A DNA stretch of 64,000 bases from Apodemus sylvaticus (GCF_947179515.1 NC_067488.1:34129842-34193841), one strand, 5' to 3'; positions 12,221 through 23,941 are shown, counted from the first letter of the stretch. The notes: generated by a model not told the origin, from the sequence alone. Program-made: numbers and translations.

Positions 12221-12399
12221 TCTTCAACAAATCACTGAAAAAAAATCAATCAATTTTTGCTTTAGCTTATTCTTTTTATTAGAATATCTTGCCTGTATGG
12301 GATGTGACATGGATGGTCTGTATTTGGATGTGACATGTATGTAATATGAGACCTCATGTTAATTAATTATTTGCTAGAAAAGCAAAACTTTGAAGTTTG

Positions 12400-12540
12400 A
12401 ACACTTATTTCAGCCATGTTTGCCCTAGTTGTGTCATCCTGGCCAAGTTACTTGGCCCTTTGATCCTCAGTATCATGTTTTATAAATTACCAGTAATGAT
12501 ATTGACTTTTTCACTGAATGAGGTCCTGTTATGCTTTGAA
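12400..12540 (+). repeat. MIR SINE relic
   Basis: Good word-order match to the MIR core: ttgtgtcatcctggccaagt, tacttggccctttgatcctc, agtatcatgttttataaatt. Divergence is typical of an ancient mammalian SINE. Confidence 0.65.
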
Positions 12541-14030
12541 TCTGAAACACCTCTCTGTCTTGCAAAGCAGTCATGTTGTAAATGGTCAGTTGCCAGCTGA
12601 TGAGATTTGGAGTAGAACTGTCAACTAATTAATGGATGAATTCTATGTACAACCACACTCCTTGTGTGTGGTGAAAGAAATGTTCCACATCATTTGGCAT
12701 TTCATTTCTGAAGTCATTAGAGGGCTTGGCTCCAGTTTCAAGAGTATGTCCTGGCATATACACCATTCTTAATTGCCAGTATCAATTTTCTTTCATGAGA
12801 CAAAACACAGTTGAGTTGCCAGAATAGTAATGTGATAACTTGGGAAGACATTACTTGCGCTGGATATGGGACAACTTTGAGTCTCTGAGCTAAGCAGTGT
12901 AGCCACTGCCATCCCTCAGGCTTGAGATTCAGATACAAACAGCTGTCATCCCCATGTTTGTCAACTTTTGTATCATTTCTGATATATCACAATTAAGGGT
13001 GACTTTATATAGGGTTATGCCCTCAGACACTAAAACAAAAATGACCATGACCATTGCAAATTATTTTCTTTGTCATATATGGGCCAAACCATATCAATCA
13101 TCTTTAAGGACTTTGGAGACTATTGATGTGCAGTATCAATGAGCCTTGCAATTGATAAAATAACATTGCACACTCCCAAATCTCAGATTTCATGCATTCT
13201 GGGTGAAAGGTGATGATTTCTTGTATGAAGTGGACTATTATTCACTGGGCATTTTTCCATAATGATGATAGTATAGGAAACATAATAGTGTGGTCTCCAT
13301 CAAAAGAGGTTGTATACTTACTTATGCATGCTGATAGCAATTGGAAGATGGGTTGTTTCAGTTTTGTACTGTAAAATGTTAAAGATGGATTAAGAGGACC
13401 CAAACCAAAATTATCATTAAAAGTTTTCTGCATACTTTAGAGTTGAGTTTCTAGAGTTTCTGGACATAAGCAATAACACACAGTGGCAGGGTTAGTCACT
13501 GGAAGCCAAAATCCATGATTGACGTATAAGATATTGCTGCTTTGAGTAATGTTGAAACTGATAATTGGTTCTAAGTGATTTTAGGTAATGGCCAATGTAA
13601 GAGACTCTATGGTATTCAACATGACAAGTTGAAAAGCAGTGGTGTTATTGAACATTGCAACATTTTATTCTATCATGTGAAATATGAGATCTGCCTGGAC
13701 AGCACATTTGCTGATAGAGAACATAGAGCAAAAACTTGTGAATTTAAACACAATGTGGTGGCAGCATGAAGAGTTCCCTGAGCAATAAGTGGACAATAAA
13801 TAAACATAGAGTAGCATCGTCTCTACCTATTCTATATCTTCATTATTGAAATACAGTGCTGCACAAAGTACCTGTTAGTTGTTGATATATTTTTTTAATT
13901 TACTTATTTATGTATGTGAGGATACTAAGTAACAGAATTCCTGAGGCATTTTCAAAGTTTCTTGATATTGGTTTATCTCTGTCATCCTCCCCCATCCCCA
14001 ACTCCTGCTTCATATCACTCTTCTACCACT
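12541..14030. other. Non-repeat block of unknown nature
   Basis: About 1.5 kb in which I recognise no interspersed repeat. Open frames on both strands reach only 60-66 codons (for example 12738-12938 minus, 13242-13433 minus, 13575-13769 plus), and none resembles a known domain. A polyadenylation-like aataaataaac lies near 13795-13805, but no A-tail follows it. It could be single-copy intergenic DNA or an old processed pseudogene. Confidence 0.5.
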
Positions 14031-14128
14031 TGTCTGTCTGTCTGTCTCTGTCGCTCTCTGTCTGTGTGTGTGTGTCTGTCTCTCTGTCTCTCTGTCTTTG
14101 TCTCTCTCTCTGTCTCTCTCCCTCTGTC

Positions 14129-14192
<64 letters not shown>

Positions 14193-14214
14193 ACACACAC
14201 ACACACACACACAC
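14031..14214. repeat. Compound microsatellite (TCTG)n/(TC)n/(CA)n
   Basis: TCTG and TGTG variants are followed by a pure TC run at 14137-14191 and CA at 14193-14214. Open frames across it on both strands are low-complexity artefacts. Confidence 0.97.
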
Positions 14215-14349
14215 AGAGGCTGGACCTGCATATGAGAGAAAACAAGTGCTATCTGTCTTTCTGAGCTGAGTTTGTCTCATTTAATATAATATTTTACAGT
14301 TTCATTTTCTGAAGTTTTTCATGACTTCATTTTTCCTTGGGGGTCCAAA

Positions 14350-14600
14350 ATGTTCACCATTGGACACTGATGCACCATATTTTCCTCATCCATTCATAAA
14401 CTGATGGACAACCAGGTTGATTCCATATCCTTGCTATTGTGAATATAAGAGCAATAAGCCATTTTATCTCTGTGGTAGGATGCAAAGTCTTTTGGACATG
14501 TGACCAGGAGTATTTGGGTCATGTGGTAGTTGTATTTTCAGTTAGTCTAGAAACCAATAACAGTCGTTAATCAAATCATATGGAGAACAATTTACATAGG
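14350..14600 (-). mobile_element. Old L1 ORF2 3' fragment, antisense
   Basis: The words catccattcataaactgatg, ccatatccttgctattgtga, tctgtggtaggatgcaaagt and ggtcatgtggtagttgtatt match the antisense ORF2 C-terminal coding text of old Lx or L1MA copies. It is strongly diverged and has no recognisable 3' tail. Confidence 0.75.
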
Positions 14601-14924
14601 ATGACATGTATTATAGACATAGGTAACACTATGTCTTTGCTACCTGAATAATGCAAATTCTACTACCACCACTACCATTCATGTTATTAATAATAGTAGT
14701 TATTATTTTTAACTATGAAATAATTTTATCATTCTCAATGAAGCATCACTCCTTGATACATTTCTCTTTGCCCCCTGAAAAATACATTCCTTTGGGAATT
14801 TTTTTTGGCCATTTTTCTTCCTATGCCCAACACCAGAACATCACCCTATGTCTACATGTGTCTGTTATCCTTAAGTGTCAAAGATTTTAACAAAGGGAAG
14901 ATGCAATTATTTTCAGAAGTCTTA

Positions 14925-14990
14925 GCACTGGCCAGAAATCTTAGCACTGCTCAGGCACTCAGTAAATGTTTAATGAGTGAATAAATAATA
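14925..14990 (+). repeat. MIR or L2 3' end relic
   Basis: The segment tcaggcactcagtaaatgtt followed by taatgagtgaataaataa matches the shared 3' end of MIR/L2-type elements (...ggcactcaataaatg...). It is short, so only the class is supported. Confidence 0.5.
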
Positions 14991-16331
14991 AATAGATTGA
15001 TTAATTTATAAATAATAAAGTATGTTAGAAACAGCAATATGAAACAGTAATATTGTCATTTCTTTCAGAATAATAATTTAAAATAAGATGTGCCAGCATG
15101 CTAAATTGAAAAAGGGTGATAAGGTATGTAATTTTTATGTCAGTTACACTGGAATATTAGGTACCTCCAATTACTGTTTCTTATAACCTTTTCTTATAAC
15201 TTGTAACTGAGTCTTATAACTTTGTCAACACCTTCAGAGCCAGTCATGTTACAAACACATAGATTTCTGATCCCCACCCCAGTCCTTCTATATTAGCATG
15301 TCTGCAAAAAGGGGTGGTGAGGCAGAAAGAGAAAGATCTAAGAATGTGAATGCATGGAGAATTTCCTAGGAAAGTTATTACAGTTAAGAAGAATTTTCTA
15401 CATATATTTAAAAAGCTATAAAGCAAGGGTTTGAATGTTCTTATTACAAGGAACTAGTAAATTTGTGCAGAGATGGTTAGGCAATTTCACCATTATATAA
15501 GCTTGTACTGAGTTTAACCCTGAACTTGATATATATGTACAATCATAATATGTCAATAATAAAATGTATAATCATTTCATTTCATTCCACACTAGTCTGA
15601 TATTTGACTCCCATTTTCATGAATTATTATTTTCATCATGAAATTTTTCATTCAAATTTTAAATTGCATTAATTCCTGAACATTTCATTTGAAAGGAAAA
15701 TAGATTCAATACTGAGGGTCTCCATGAGTAAGGAATGGCTGTATATCTCCCTATAAATCATCAGCTAAGAGGAAGAATGATGGATGTCTCATGGCAGACA
15801 ACATGTAACTCTGAGCTCATTCAGTTTTGAAGTTGTCACTCCCTCCTTGTGTCTTTGATTATTGGGTTTCTTAGTATTAGTCCTTAGTAAACTTTTTGGG
15901 AAAGGAAAATGTCTGGCTGCTCTTAGTCCATAAATGTACAGTCCAATAAATCCAAATTTCAATTTAGTAGGAAGTAAGATTATCATATTAAGGTATTTAT
16001 TCCATCTAAACCCTTTCTACAGACCCAATATGCTTTCTTTATAAGAAGGAATACAAATGAGATTACATACAATTTGGGTTTTTTTTTTTCATTTAGCAAA
16101 CATTTCTCTTTTTTATCAAACATTTCTTGATCACTATACATACCAAACATTGGCACATTGAATATTGACATAGAAAGAAACCTTTTTCATATGTCCTTGA
16201 GTTTATAAAAGCACTTAAATGGTCATAGATATGAATTTTTAATGAGTAACAAACAATAGTAACCTCTAAGACAAATAGCTATTTTCTACCTCTGCTCAAT
16301 GATACAGTGTTTTTAATGCTCTTGGCTGATT
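14991..16331. other. Non-coding interval, weak MIR/L2 trace
   Basis: No gene seen. At about 16090-16160 the words tttagcaaacatttctct and ttcttgatcactatacatac look like an MIR or L2 3' end, at low confidence. The remainder is unremarkable AT-rich DNA. Confidence 0.45.
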
Positions 16332-16430
16332 TTCCTCCTCCTCCTCCTCCTCCTTCTCCTCCTCCTCCTCCTCCTCTTCAGCCTCTTCCTCCTCCTCCTC
16401 CTTCTCCTCCTCCTCTTCCTCCTCCTCCTT

Positions 16431-16463
<33 letters not shown>

Positions 16464-16490
16464 CTTCTCCTCTTCCTCCTCCTCCTCTTT
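16332..16490. repeat. Polypyrimidine triplet tract (CTC/TTC)n
   Basis: About 159 bp of uninterrupted C/T on the plus strand, mostly CTC with interspersed TTC. On the minus strand it reads as Arg/Lys and on the plus strand as Pro-rich frames; both are artefacts. Such mirror-symmetric purine/pyrimidine tracts can form intramolecular triplex (H-DNA). Confidence 0.97.
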
Positions 16491-17339
16491 CTTAGAAAGC
16501 CTACTTCATGAAAGAAGCTATTAGAGGAGACAAGGAAGGACATCTTCATCCCAGATCCTGCTTCTAACTAAATTAAACAGCACATGACAGTGTACCTATA
16601 TAGAGTAAATTATATCAGCTTTTTCTTTTGATCACTTGTTTACCTAAAAAAGAGTACCTGGCCACAGGTAATCAGAGTAAGCTTAATGAGTATTCATATG
16701 TATCAATCAATCTATAATGAAACAAGAAAATAAATTTACCTATGTAGTTACTAGTTAGTAATTTCAAGCTAGTTAATTTATATTATTCAACTAGTCCTCA
16801 TCTAATTTTGTTCTTATACATTCTATATTCTTCTAATTGGTCTTCTCAGTAAAACTCTATTCCCATTACTTCTACAATAGTCATCTCATTTAATCGTAGT
16901 ATGCATAAATATTACTAGTGTAGTCATTAGCTAAATATTAAAAAGTTGTACTTTTCCAACTAGCACAATTACTTTTAATCATGTTATTTAATCTTTTTAT
17001 GAAAAGACACTCATACATATGCCAGCTTCCTGTTCCGTACACTATCTAGTTATTGCTTCTCACAATAAAATGACTTATTCCTTGCCTTTGTGATCAATTC
17101 TGCTCATCATCCCAAACAGTTAGATCTTAAGAGCTTTAATATACTGAGACACAAATTGCAGTTTACTCAACACAGAGGCAAGTAAGTAAATGGCCTACAA
17201 GATATTTTGGCTCTTATGTGAACTGTCTTTTAGTGAGATGCTACATTAGAGGCAGAGTTCTATGGTTCATGGTCTGTAAGTGCCACTCACTTTTGCTGAG
17301 TTTCTGTGATGAAGCCCCACAGATATTAATCTCTATTCT
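16491..17339. other. Non-coding interval, nothing recognised
   Basis: AT-rich DNA with no recognisable gene or repeat. Confidence 0.5.
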
Positions 17340-17445
17340 TCATAACAATTCTGTAAGTGCAGGAGGAAACTGGAGTTTGTGGCCAAGTCACATTTTCTAT
17401 ATCATTATTGCTAAGATCTGAAGACAGAGCCTGGGGATCTTTATT
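17340..17445 (-). repeat. Possible antisense MIR relic
   Basis: cataacaattctgtaagtgc, aggaggaaactggagtttgt and ggccaagtcacattttctat follow the order of the antisense MIR core (aacaacc...gaggaaactgag...caaggtcaca), with a deletion. Confidence 0.45.
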
Positions 17446-18185
17446 CATAGTCAGTATTGAGAAAAGAAATGTCAGAAAAGAAATGGAGGGCTTGCCCAAA
17501 CAACTCTAATTCTTGGCAGTTAAAAAGTTTACTGCTGCAGACTTGTCAAAAAAGGAAAAAAAAATCTAGGCAGGTAGTATATATTATGAGACCAAGGGAA
17601 ACATAACAGAAGAAAAAAGTGTAAATCCTCCTCACTTTAGAGAACATGTAAGAAAAGATGCAGGAAGCAAGGGGCGGGGGGTAATACAATCTATTACTAA
17701 GGGGATCAGTCACCACAAGTTTGCAACTGAGAGAAAGAGAAGGTTGATTGAAGATGCTGAGCAGTTTTCTAACTACTGTGCTATTTACCTGGGCCAAGAG
17801 AGCAGTCAATTTTTCTCTAATCACTTCAACAAAGAACTCAATAATCATGACTGTTAGCAAAGAGTCTGAAAGTCCCTGAAAGAATCACTGCTTGATATCC
17901 ATGTCTTAGTTATGTTCTCCCCAAGAGATGCTGGGAGTACAGGAGACCAGGCACAACATTTAAAAGGTCTGTGTTTGATCCGCGTTGAACATCTTTGTGT
18001 CTTTAGTTGAGTATAGCTTTACAGTCAAGCCTTTGTTTAGCCAAAATTTGAATTTTCAAATTTTATGAGCAGTTAAATCTCCTGGAGGAATGTATAAAGA
18101 GAACACCTAGAGATATTTACTGAACTGTATTCCCATGTGAAAAGCAATCTGTGTTCAGTTTAAGAAGAACGCTTTAAAAACCAGG
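17446..18185. other. Non-coding interval, nothing recognised
   Basis: No repeat or gene recognised. A 104-codon minus-strand frame at 17546-17860 has no familiar motif and ends in a homopolymer-derived Phe-rich tail. Confidence 0.5.
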
Positions 18186-18360
18186 GAACTGTGAGTTTGA
18201 ATCGGGACTCCACCAGTTTGCAGTGTGGAATTCAGAAAGCTCTGCCAAAGCTTAGCTTTTCAGCTTTGTAATATGAAAATAGATGAGTGCTTAACTTGAC
18301 GGGATGTTGTGAAAACAAAAGAAGGAAGGACGATGCGCTTTTGGATGCTAATAAACATAC
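18186..18360 (+). repeat. Probable MIR SINE relic
   Basis: gtgagtttgaatcgggactc, ttcagaaagctctgccaaag, tttgtaatatgaaaatagat and gggatgttgtgaaaac preserve the MIR order (tttgaatcc... ctctg... tctgtaaaatgg... ggttgttgtgagga). Confidence 0.5.
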
Positions 18361-19368
18361 TATGTCTTTCTCCTAAGGATTTGGGGAATGGGAGAAGTTG
18401 CGCATGGTAGACTACACTAAAAATGTAGTACTAATTAAATACTTTACTATTTATGACATTAAGAACCAATTCTGATAAAAGTACATCAGGAAGAATCCCA
18501 AATGAGGAACTGTGAGCCTCATTGCATTTCTGTTCCTCCAAAAGTGAACCCAGTCTTTTTCTTATAAAATTTTATGCATTAGACATATCTACAAACTTCT
18601 TACAAACACTGATTTCGGTATCAAATCAGTATGGCCCACAGGACCTGCATGGTTCTAGGTAGATGCAAGACCCAAATACACCAATTTCATGCTCAGTCTC
18701 TAGCCTTTTCTAGCTCTGCACTTTTTAGATGTAAAATTATGTATAACTTAGAGAAACCAGACTTCCCATGAGAATCCAGAGGAGTCAATTCAGAGGTACT
18801 TTAAGCATCTGTGCTGTATTCTTTGATAGAGATGGAGAAAGAAAATAGTGTATAGTAAATATATTCTGGTTACTTCTGTAGTTACTACCAACATGGACTT
18901 ACATGCCTGCCTTTCCCAAAAAGTGATGTCCACATGGCGAACTCAAGTCTTTTCAAGGTCTTAGTCACATCTCTTCACAATTTATGATGAAACAGGGGCC
19001 ATTTGACTAGCATTTCCTGCAATGTTTCCCATCTTTCTCTGATTCAGATTGCTTTTCTCTCATCCTTACCATTCTTGTACTGCGTTTCCTAAGTAAAGAA
19101 AACCATTTAACCTCTGCTGCAGGCTCTGTTCTAGAAGATATTACTTAAGGCTTTGGTAACTGGAGAGGTCATACAGGGCAGACTGGATTTGGAAAATGTA
19201 TTTTCCACTGATCTGAAGGCAATAAAAACTCTATTTCTGGTGATAAGTGGGGCTCATGACATGACAGAAGCTTCATCCTGGAGTTAATGAGATCAGAACA
19301 AGACTGAACAATTGTGATGCTTAACAGATTTGGCAGTAATGAAAATACAAAAGTGTAGTGTAATGTAC

Positions 19369-19369
<1 letters not shown>
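18361..19369. other. Non-coding interval, nothing recognised
   Basis: Mostly unique-looking DNA of moderate GC with no gene or repeat that I recognise. Confidence 0.5.

Positions 19370-19458
<89 letters not shown>
19370..19458. repeat. Compound microsatellite (CA)n(TA)n(GA)n
   Basis: CA at 19370-19415, TA at 19416-19434 and GA at 19435-19458, immediately upstream of a young L1. Confidence 0.97.
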
Positions 19459-19514
19459 AAATCTATATCAATTGCTAATTTAAAGCTTCATCATAAGCCA
19501 GAAATATGTTCAAT

Positions 19515-21460
19515 AAAAAAGATTTTTTCTTGAGTTGATTTTATAACCTGCCACTTTGCTCAACTCAAGCAAATCAGTGGCCTTCCTATACTCAAAGGAT
19601 AAGCAGGCTGAGAAAGAAATTAGGGAAATGACCCCCTTCACAATAGCCACAAACAGTATAAAGTATCTTGGGGTGACTCTTACCAAACATGTGAAAGATC
19701 TTTACGACAAGAACTTCAAGACTCTGAAGAAGGAAATGGAAGAAGACTTCAAAAAATGGGAAAACCTCCCAAGCTCATGGATCGCCAGAATCAATATAGT
19801 TAAAATGGCCATTTTGCCAAAAGCAATATACAGATTCAATGCAATACCCATCAAAATCCCAACTCAATTATTCACAGAGTTAGAAAAAGCAATTAACAAA
19901 TTCATCTGGAATAACGAAAAACCCAGGATAGCTAAAACTATTCTCAGCAACAAAAGAAATTCTGGGGGAATCAGTATCCCTGACCTCAAGCAATACTACA
20001 GAGCAATAGTGTTAAAAACTGCATGGTATTGGTACAGTGACAGGCCGGCAGATCAATGGAACAGGATTGAAGATCCAGAAATGAACCCACACACCTATGG
20101 CCACTTGATCCTCGACAAAGGGGCTGAAAACATCCAATGGAAAAAAGATAGCCTTTTCAACAAATGGTGCTGGTTCAACTGGAGGTCAGCATGCAGAAGA
20201 ATGCGAATGGATCCATCTTTATCGCCTTGTACTAAGCTCAAATCCAAATGGATCAAGGACCTCCACATAAAGCCAGACACTCTGAAGCTAATAGAAAAGA
20301 AACTGGGGAAGACCCTTGAGGACATTGGTACAGGGAGAAAGTTTCTGAACAGAACACCAATAGCGTATGCTCTAAGATCAAGAATTGACAAATGGGACCT
20401 CATAAAATTACAAAGTTTCTGTACGGCAAAGGACACCATCAAAAGGACAAATCGGCAACCAACAAATTGGGAAAAGATCTTCACCAATCCTACATCAGAT
20501 AGAGGGCTAATATCCAATATATATAAAGAACTCAAGAAGTTAGACTCCAGAAAACCAAACAACCCTATTAAAAAATGGGGTACAGAGTTAAACAAAGAAT
20601 TCTCACCTGAAGAACTTCGGATGGCGGAGAAGCATCTTAAAAAATGCTCAACTTCATTAGTCATTAGGGAAATGCAAATCAAAACAACCCTGAGATTTCA
20701 CCTTACACCAGTCAGAATGGCTAAGATTAAAAATTCAGGAGACAGCAGGTGTTGGAGAGGATGTGGAGAAAGAGGAACTCTCCTCCACTGCTGGTGGGGT
20801 TGCAAATTGGTACAACCACTCTGGAAATCAGTCTGGCAGTTCCTCCGAAAACTGGGCACCTCACTTCCAGAAGATCCTGCTATACCACTCCTGGGCATAT
20901 ACCCAGAGGATTCCCCACCATGTAATAAGGATACATGCTCTACTATGTTCATAGCAGCCCTATTTATAATTGCCAGATGCTGGAAAGAACCCAGGTATCC
21001 CTCAACAGAAGAGTGGATGCAAAAAATGTGGTATATCTACACAATGGAGTACTATTCAGCCATTAGAAACAATGAATTCATGAAATTCTTAGGCAAATGG
21101 ATGGAGCTAGAAAACATCATAGTAAGTGAGGTAACCCAGACTCAAAAGGTGACTCATGGTATGCACTCACTAATAAGTGGATATTAACCTAGAAAACTGG
21201 AATACCCCAAACATAATCCATACATCAAATGAGGTACAAGAAGAAAGGAGGAGTGGCCCCTTGTTCTAGAAAGACTCAGTGAAGAATTATAGGGCAAAAC
21301 CAGAACAGGGAAGTGGGAAGGGGTGGGTGGGAGGACAGGGGGAGAAAAGGGGGCTTATGGGACTTTCTGGGAGTGAGGGGCTAGAAAAGGGGAAATCATT
21401 TGAAATGTAAATAAAAAATATATCGAATAAAAAAAATAATGAAAAAAAAAAGATTTTTTC
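19515..21460 (+). mobile_element. Young rat-type L1, 5'-truncated, with a 31-bp inverted 5' stub
   Basis: A 15-bp direct repeat aaaaaagattttttc flanks the element at 19515-19529 and 21446-21460. The element starts with 31 bp (19530-19560) that are the reverse complement of ORF2 around 'SKVAGYKINS'. It then switches to sense at 19561 (caactcaagc), so eight bases of ORF2 are present in both orientations. From there ORF2 reads without interruption to its natural stop at 21185-21187. The typical rat L1 3'UTR follows, with G-rich stretches at about 21304-21353, and an A-rich tail ends the copy. It is the least decayed L1 in the window. It lacks the 5'UTR, ORF1, endonuclease and reverse-transcriptase palm, so it cannot move on its own. 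Confidence 0.96.
19562..21187 (+). pseudogene. L1 ORF2 C-terminal fragment, 542 uninterrupted codons
   Basis: This is the part of ORF2p downstream of the FADD reverse-transcriptase box: NSSKSVAFL, then RINIVKMAILPKAIYRFNA (thumb-side region), ISIPDLKQYYRAIVLKTAWYW, SLFNKWCWFNWRSACR, NRQPTNWEKIF and TSLVIREMQIKTTLRFHLTPVRM. The C-terminal cysteine motif C-x3-C-x7-H-x4-C is intact, with Cys and His codons near 20750-20803. The frame ends with HSLISGY and a stop. No ATG serves as a natural start; the frame is open simply because insertion truncated ORF2 in frame. The endonuclease and catalytic aspartates are absent, so no enzyme activity is expected. The lack of stops or frameshifts over 1.6 kb points to recent insertion, not selection. 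Confidence 0.95.
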
Positions 21461-22917
21461 AATCCTCCAAATATCCAGATGTCACATTATATCGCAACAC
21501 AAAATGTAGGGGTAGAAAAACAGTAGAGTTATTGAACAGTTCCAACAAAGTCAATATATGGACCGGAGGGATCTGGTAGAGAAAGGGTAGACTCTTCACA
21601 CAGAAAGCCTAGAAAAGAAATAGAATTGACATGGGAGAGGTAAATGTGAGTTAACCAACCTAGAATCTTGAACCTTCTTGTCCTCAGAACCCTTTACAAG
21701 GCAACAGTGTTTTTTGTTTGTTTGTTTGTTTTGTTTTTTGCTTTTTTTTTTTTTTTTTTTTTTACTCTGTTCAGGTGAGAGCATTTTCTTTCACTTGAAG
21801 ACAAGGTAACAAAGTCTCCTGAATCTGATGCCTTAAACATTGTGGCTGGATTTCACTACTTCAGCTTAATAACTAGTTTCCCCTACTAGAGTCCTACCAC
21901 AAAGAGACTACATACTAAAGATTTGCAAGCTCCAGCTGATACTTTCTGGGGAAGATATGGGAGAATTTATTTGGACAGGGATTTATCCATATGGAAAAAA
22001 TAGAATACTGACTAGAACTTAATTTGCAGGTAAGAGGAAAGTTACCCATTGGTGCATTTAATTACATTAGATTTGTCCAAACAGTACTGGAATGGGTCAG
22101 TATCCAAAGACAGCTCTTGAAAACATCTTACAATGAACAAAAATAAAGATGATAGAACTTTTATATTTCAGAATGCAATGCAAAATAAATACTTTTATTC
22201 ATATGATTTGATATTGTCCCAGAACAATACATCTGCCATCCCTGTGGCCAGGAGTATCCCAGGATGAATTCCCATGTCCCCATAACTTTTGCAAGGTTGT
22301 TATTGCTGTTATAGCCCATGTTACAAGAAAACACACAGCAACAGGAGGCAAAGAGAGGCAACATGTCTGTTCTGTGGTTGGTCTGTACCTTTGAGAGTAT
22401 AGGCAAACTTTAAACAGTAATATATCTTCCATATTCTAGAAAACATGTTATCACCTTGCCATAAACAGTTGGCTCCCAACATGGCATAATATTTGTTCTG
22501 TTTACCTCAATTGCACTGAGTCCCGCAATGAAAGAATTAACTAATTTTAGTGGAGAAATCCAATTCCTGGTCCAGGCAGAAATAGGTTAGGCACTACAAC
22601 AACTACACGTAACTGAAAGCTTCAAAGCAGTGAGTGGAAATACATCTACAGCTACAGAATGCATTAATTTGTAAAACATAGTCACACCTCAAGAGATATA
22701 TCTTAAGAAGACATCTGGCATCAAATACATGAAGAAGTACCACAGTATTGGACTGAAGGCAAAAAGTGATGGAGGCAATGGTGATGCGCCAATGGAATTA
22801 CCATATGCAACACATAACTGCATCCCTCACAAAGTCCTAGGGATATTCCATTTTCAAAGCAATAAAAAAGTAACAGTAAAGAAAAGGTTTTGTTGTGTTG
22901 GTTGGTTTTGGTTTTTA
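21461..22917. other. Non-coding interval with a poly-T/TTTG tract
   Basis: A (TTTG)n/poly-T run at about 21708-21763 resembles an antisense retroposon A-tail, but I see no SINE body beside it. The rest shows no gene or recognised repeat. Confidence 0.5.
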
Positions 22918-23723
22918 TGCTTTTTATTAATTATTTTATTTGGTTACATTTCAAGTAATGTCCTGCTTCCCAGTATCCCCTCTACAAACCCCCATTCCCT
23001 TTGCCTCAAAGAGGGTACCCCACCCACCCACCTATTTCCACCTCACCTCTCTAGAATCCCCAGCAGGAGCCATGGACTGGTTCATGAATACTCTTTGGTT
23101 GATTGTAGTTCCTGGGAGCTCTGAGGGGGGTCAAATAGTTGATACTATTGTTCTTCCTAAAGGGTTGTAATCTCCTTCAGTTCCCTCAGTCCTTCCCCTA
23201 ACTCTTCCATTGGCATCCCTGGGCTCAATCCAATGGTTGGCTGTGAGTATCTACATCTGTCTTAGTCAGGTGCTAGCAGAGCCTCTCAGAGAACAGCCAT
23301 AGCAGACTCCTTTCTGGCAGAACGTCTCAGAGGATAGCCCTACCAGGCTCCTGTCTGCAAGAACATCTTGACATCAGCAATAGTGTAGGAGTTTGGTATC
23401 TGCTGATGGGATGGATCGCATGGTGGGGCAGTCTCTGGGTGGCCTTTCCTTCAGACTCTGTTCCTTTTTTGTCCCTGAATTTCCTTTAGACAGGAACACT
23501 TTTGGGCTACATTTTTTGAGATGGGTGGCTTGGCCCCATCCTTCCACTGGGGTCCATGTCTATCTACTGGAGGTGGTCTCTTTAGTTTATATCTCCCTCC
23601 TGTTGGGCATTTCAGCTAATGTCCTCCCCATTGGGTCCTGTGGAGAATGTGGAGAAAGAGGAACACTCCTCCATTGTTTGTGGGATTGCAAGCTGGAACA
23701 ACCACTTTGAAAATCAATCTGGA
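22918..23723 (-). mobile_element. Lx-type L1, antisense, with inverted 5' segment
   Basis: The main part (22918-23640) is antisense L1 3'UTR, with markers such as tcctgggagctctgaggggg, gctgatgggatggatcgcat and tgttgggcatttcagctaat. At 23641 it switches to sense-strand ORF2 C-terminus (tggagaatgtggagaaagag, encoding the CGECGERGTLLHC cysteine motif) up to about 23723. For a minus-strand element this is a 5' inversion. About 0.6-0.7 kb of ORF2 end and early 3'UTR is missing at the junction. No clear TSD was seen. Confidence 0.8.
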
Positions 23724-23941
23724 AACAGCTTACAAGGCTAGCCAAAGCTTCCCTTTACAGGCTGTTTCAAGTCTGAAGTAGAAAACCACTTACTTGTTCT
23801 TGGGTGATTCTTGGTGCAGAAGAGATAGAAACAGCAGATAGTCAACAAGTTCTGCTATTGAAGTACTGTAAAGCCAGCCATTTGAAATTGTCTTAGATAT
23901 GGCATTGGATTAGAATGGGCAACAGGAACTTCTTTATAAAA

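Noticed and set aside
13910..14280. Overlapping 76-119 codon frames of Ser/Leu or Arg/Glu repeats
   Set aside because: Artefacts of the TC/CA microsatellite.
16307..16549. Pro-rich and Arg/Lys-rich open frames
   Set aside because: Direct translation of the CTC/TTC triplet tract on the two strands.
20095..20682. 195-codon minus-strand open frame
   Set aside because: It is the antisense shadow of the well-preserved L1 ORF2; a matching shadow occurs opposite the other L1 copies.
19556..21187. Host reverse transcriptase or domesticated gene
   Set aside because: The sequence is the ordinary C-terminal part of L1 ORF2 with TSD, tail and 3'UTR; the catalytic palm is absent and there is no natural start codon.
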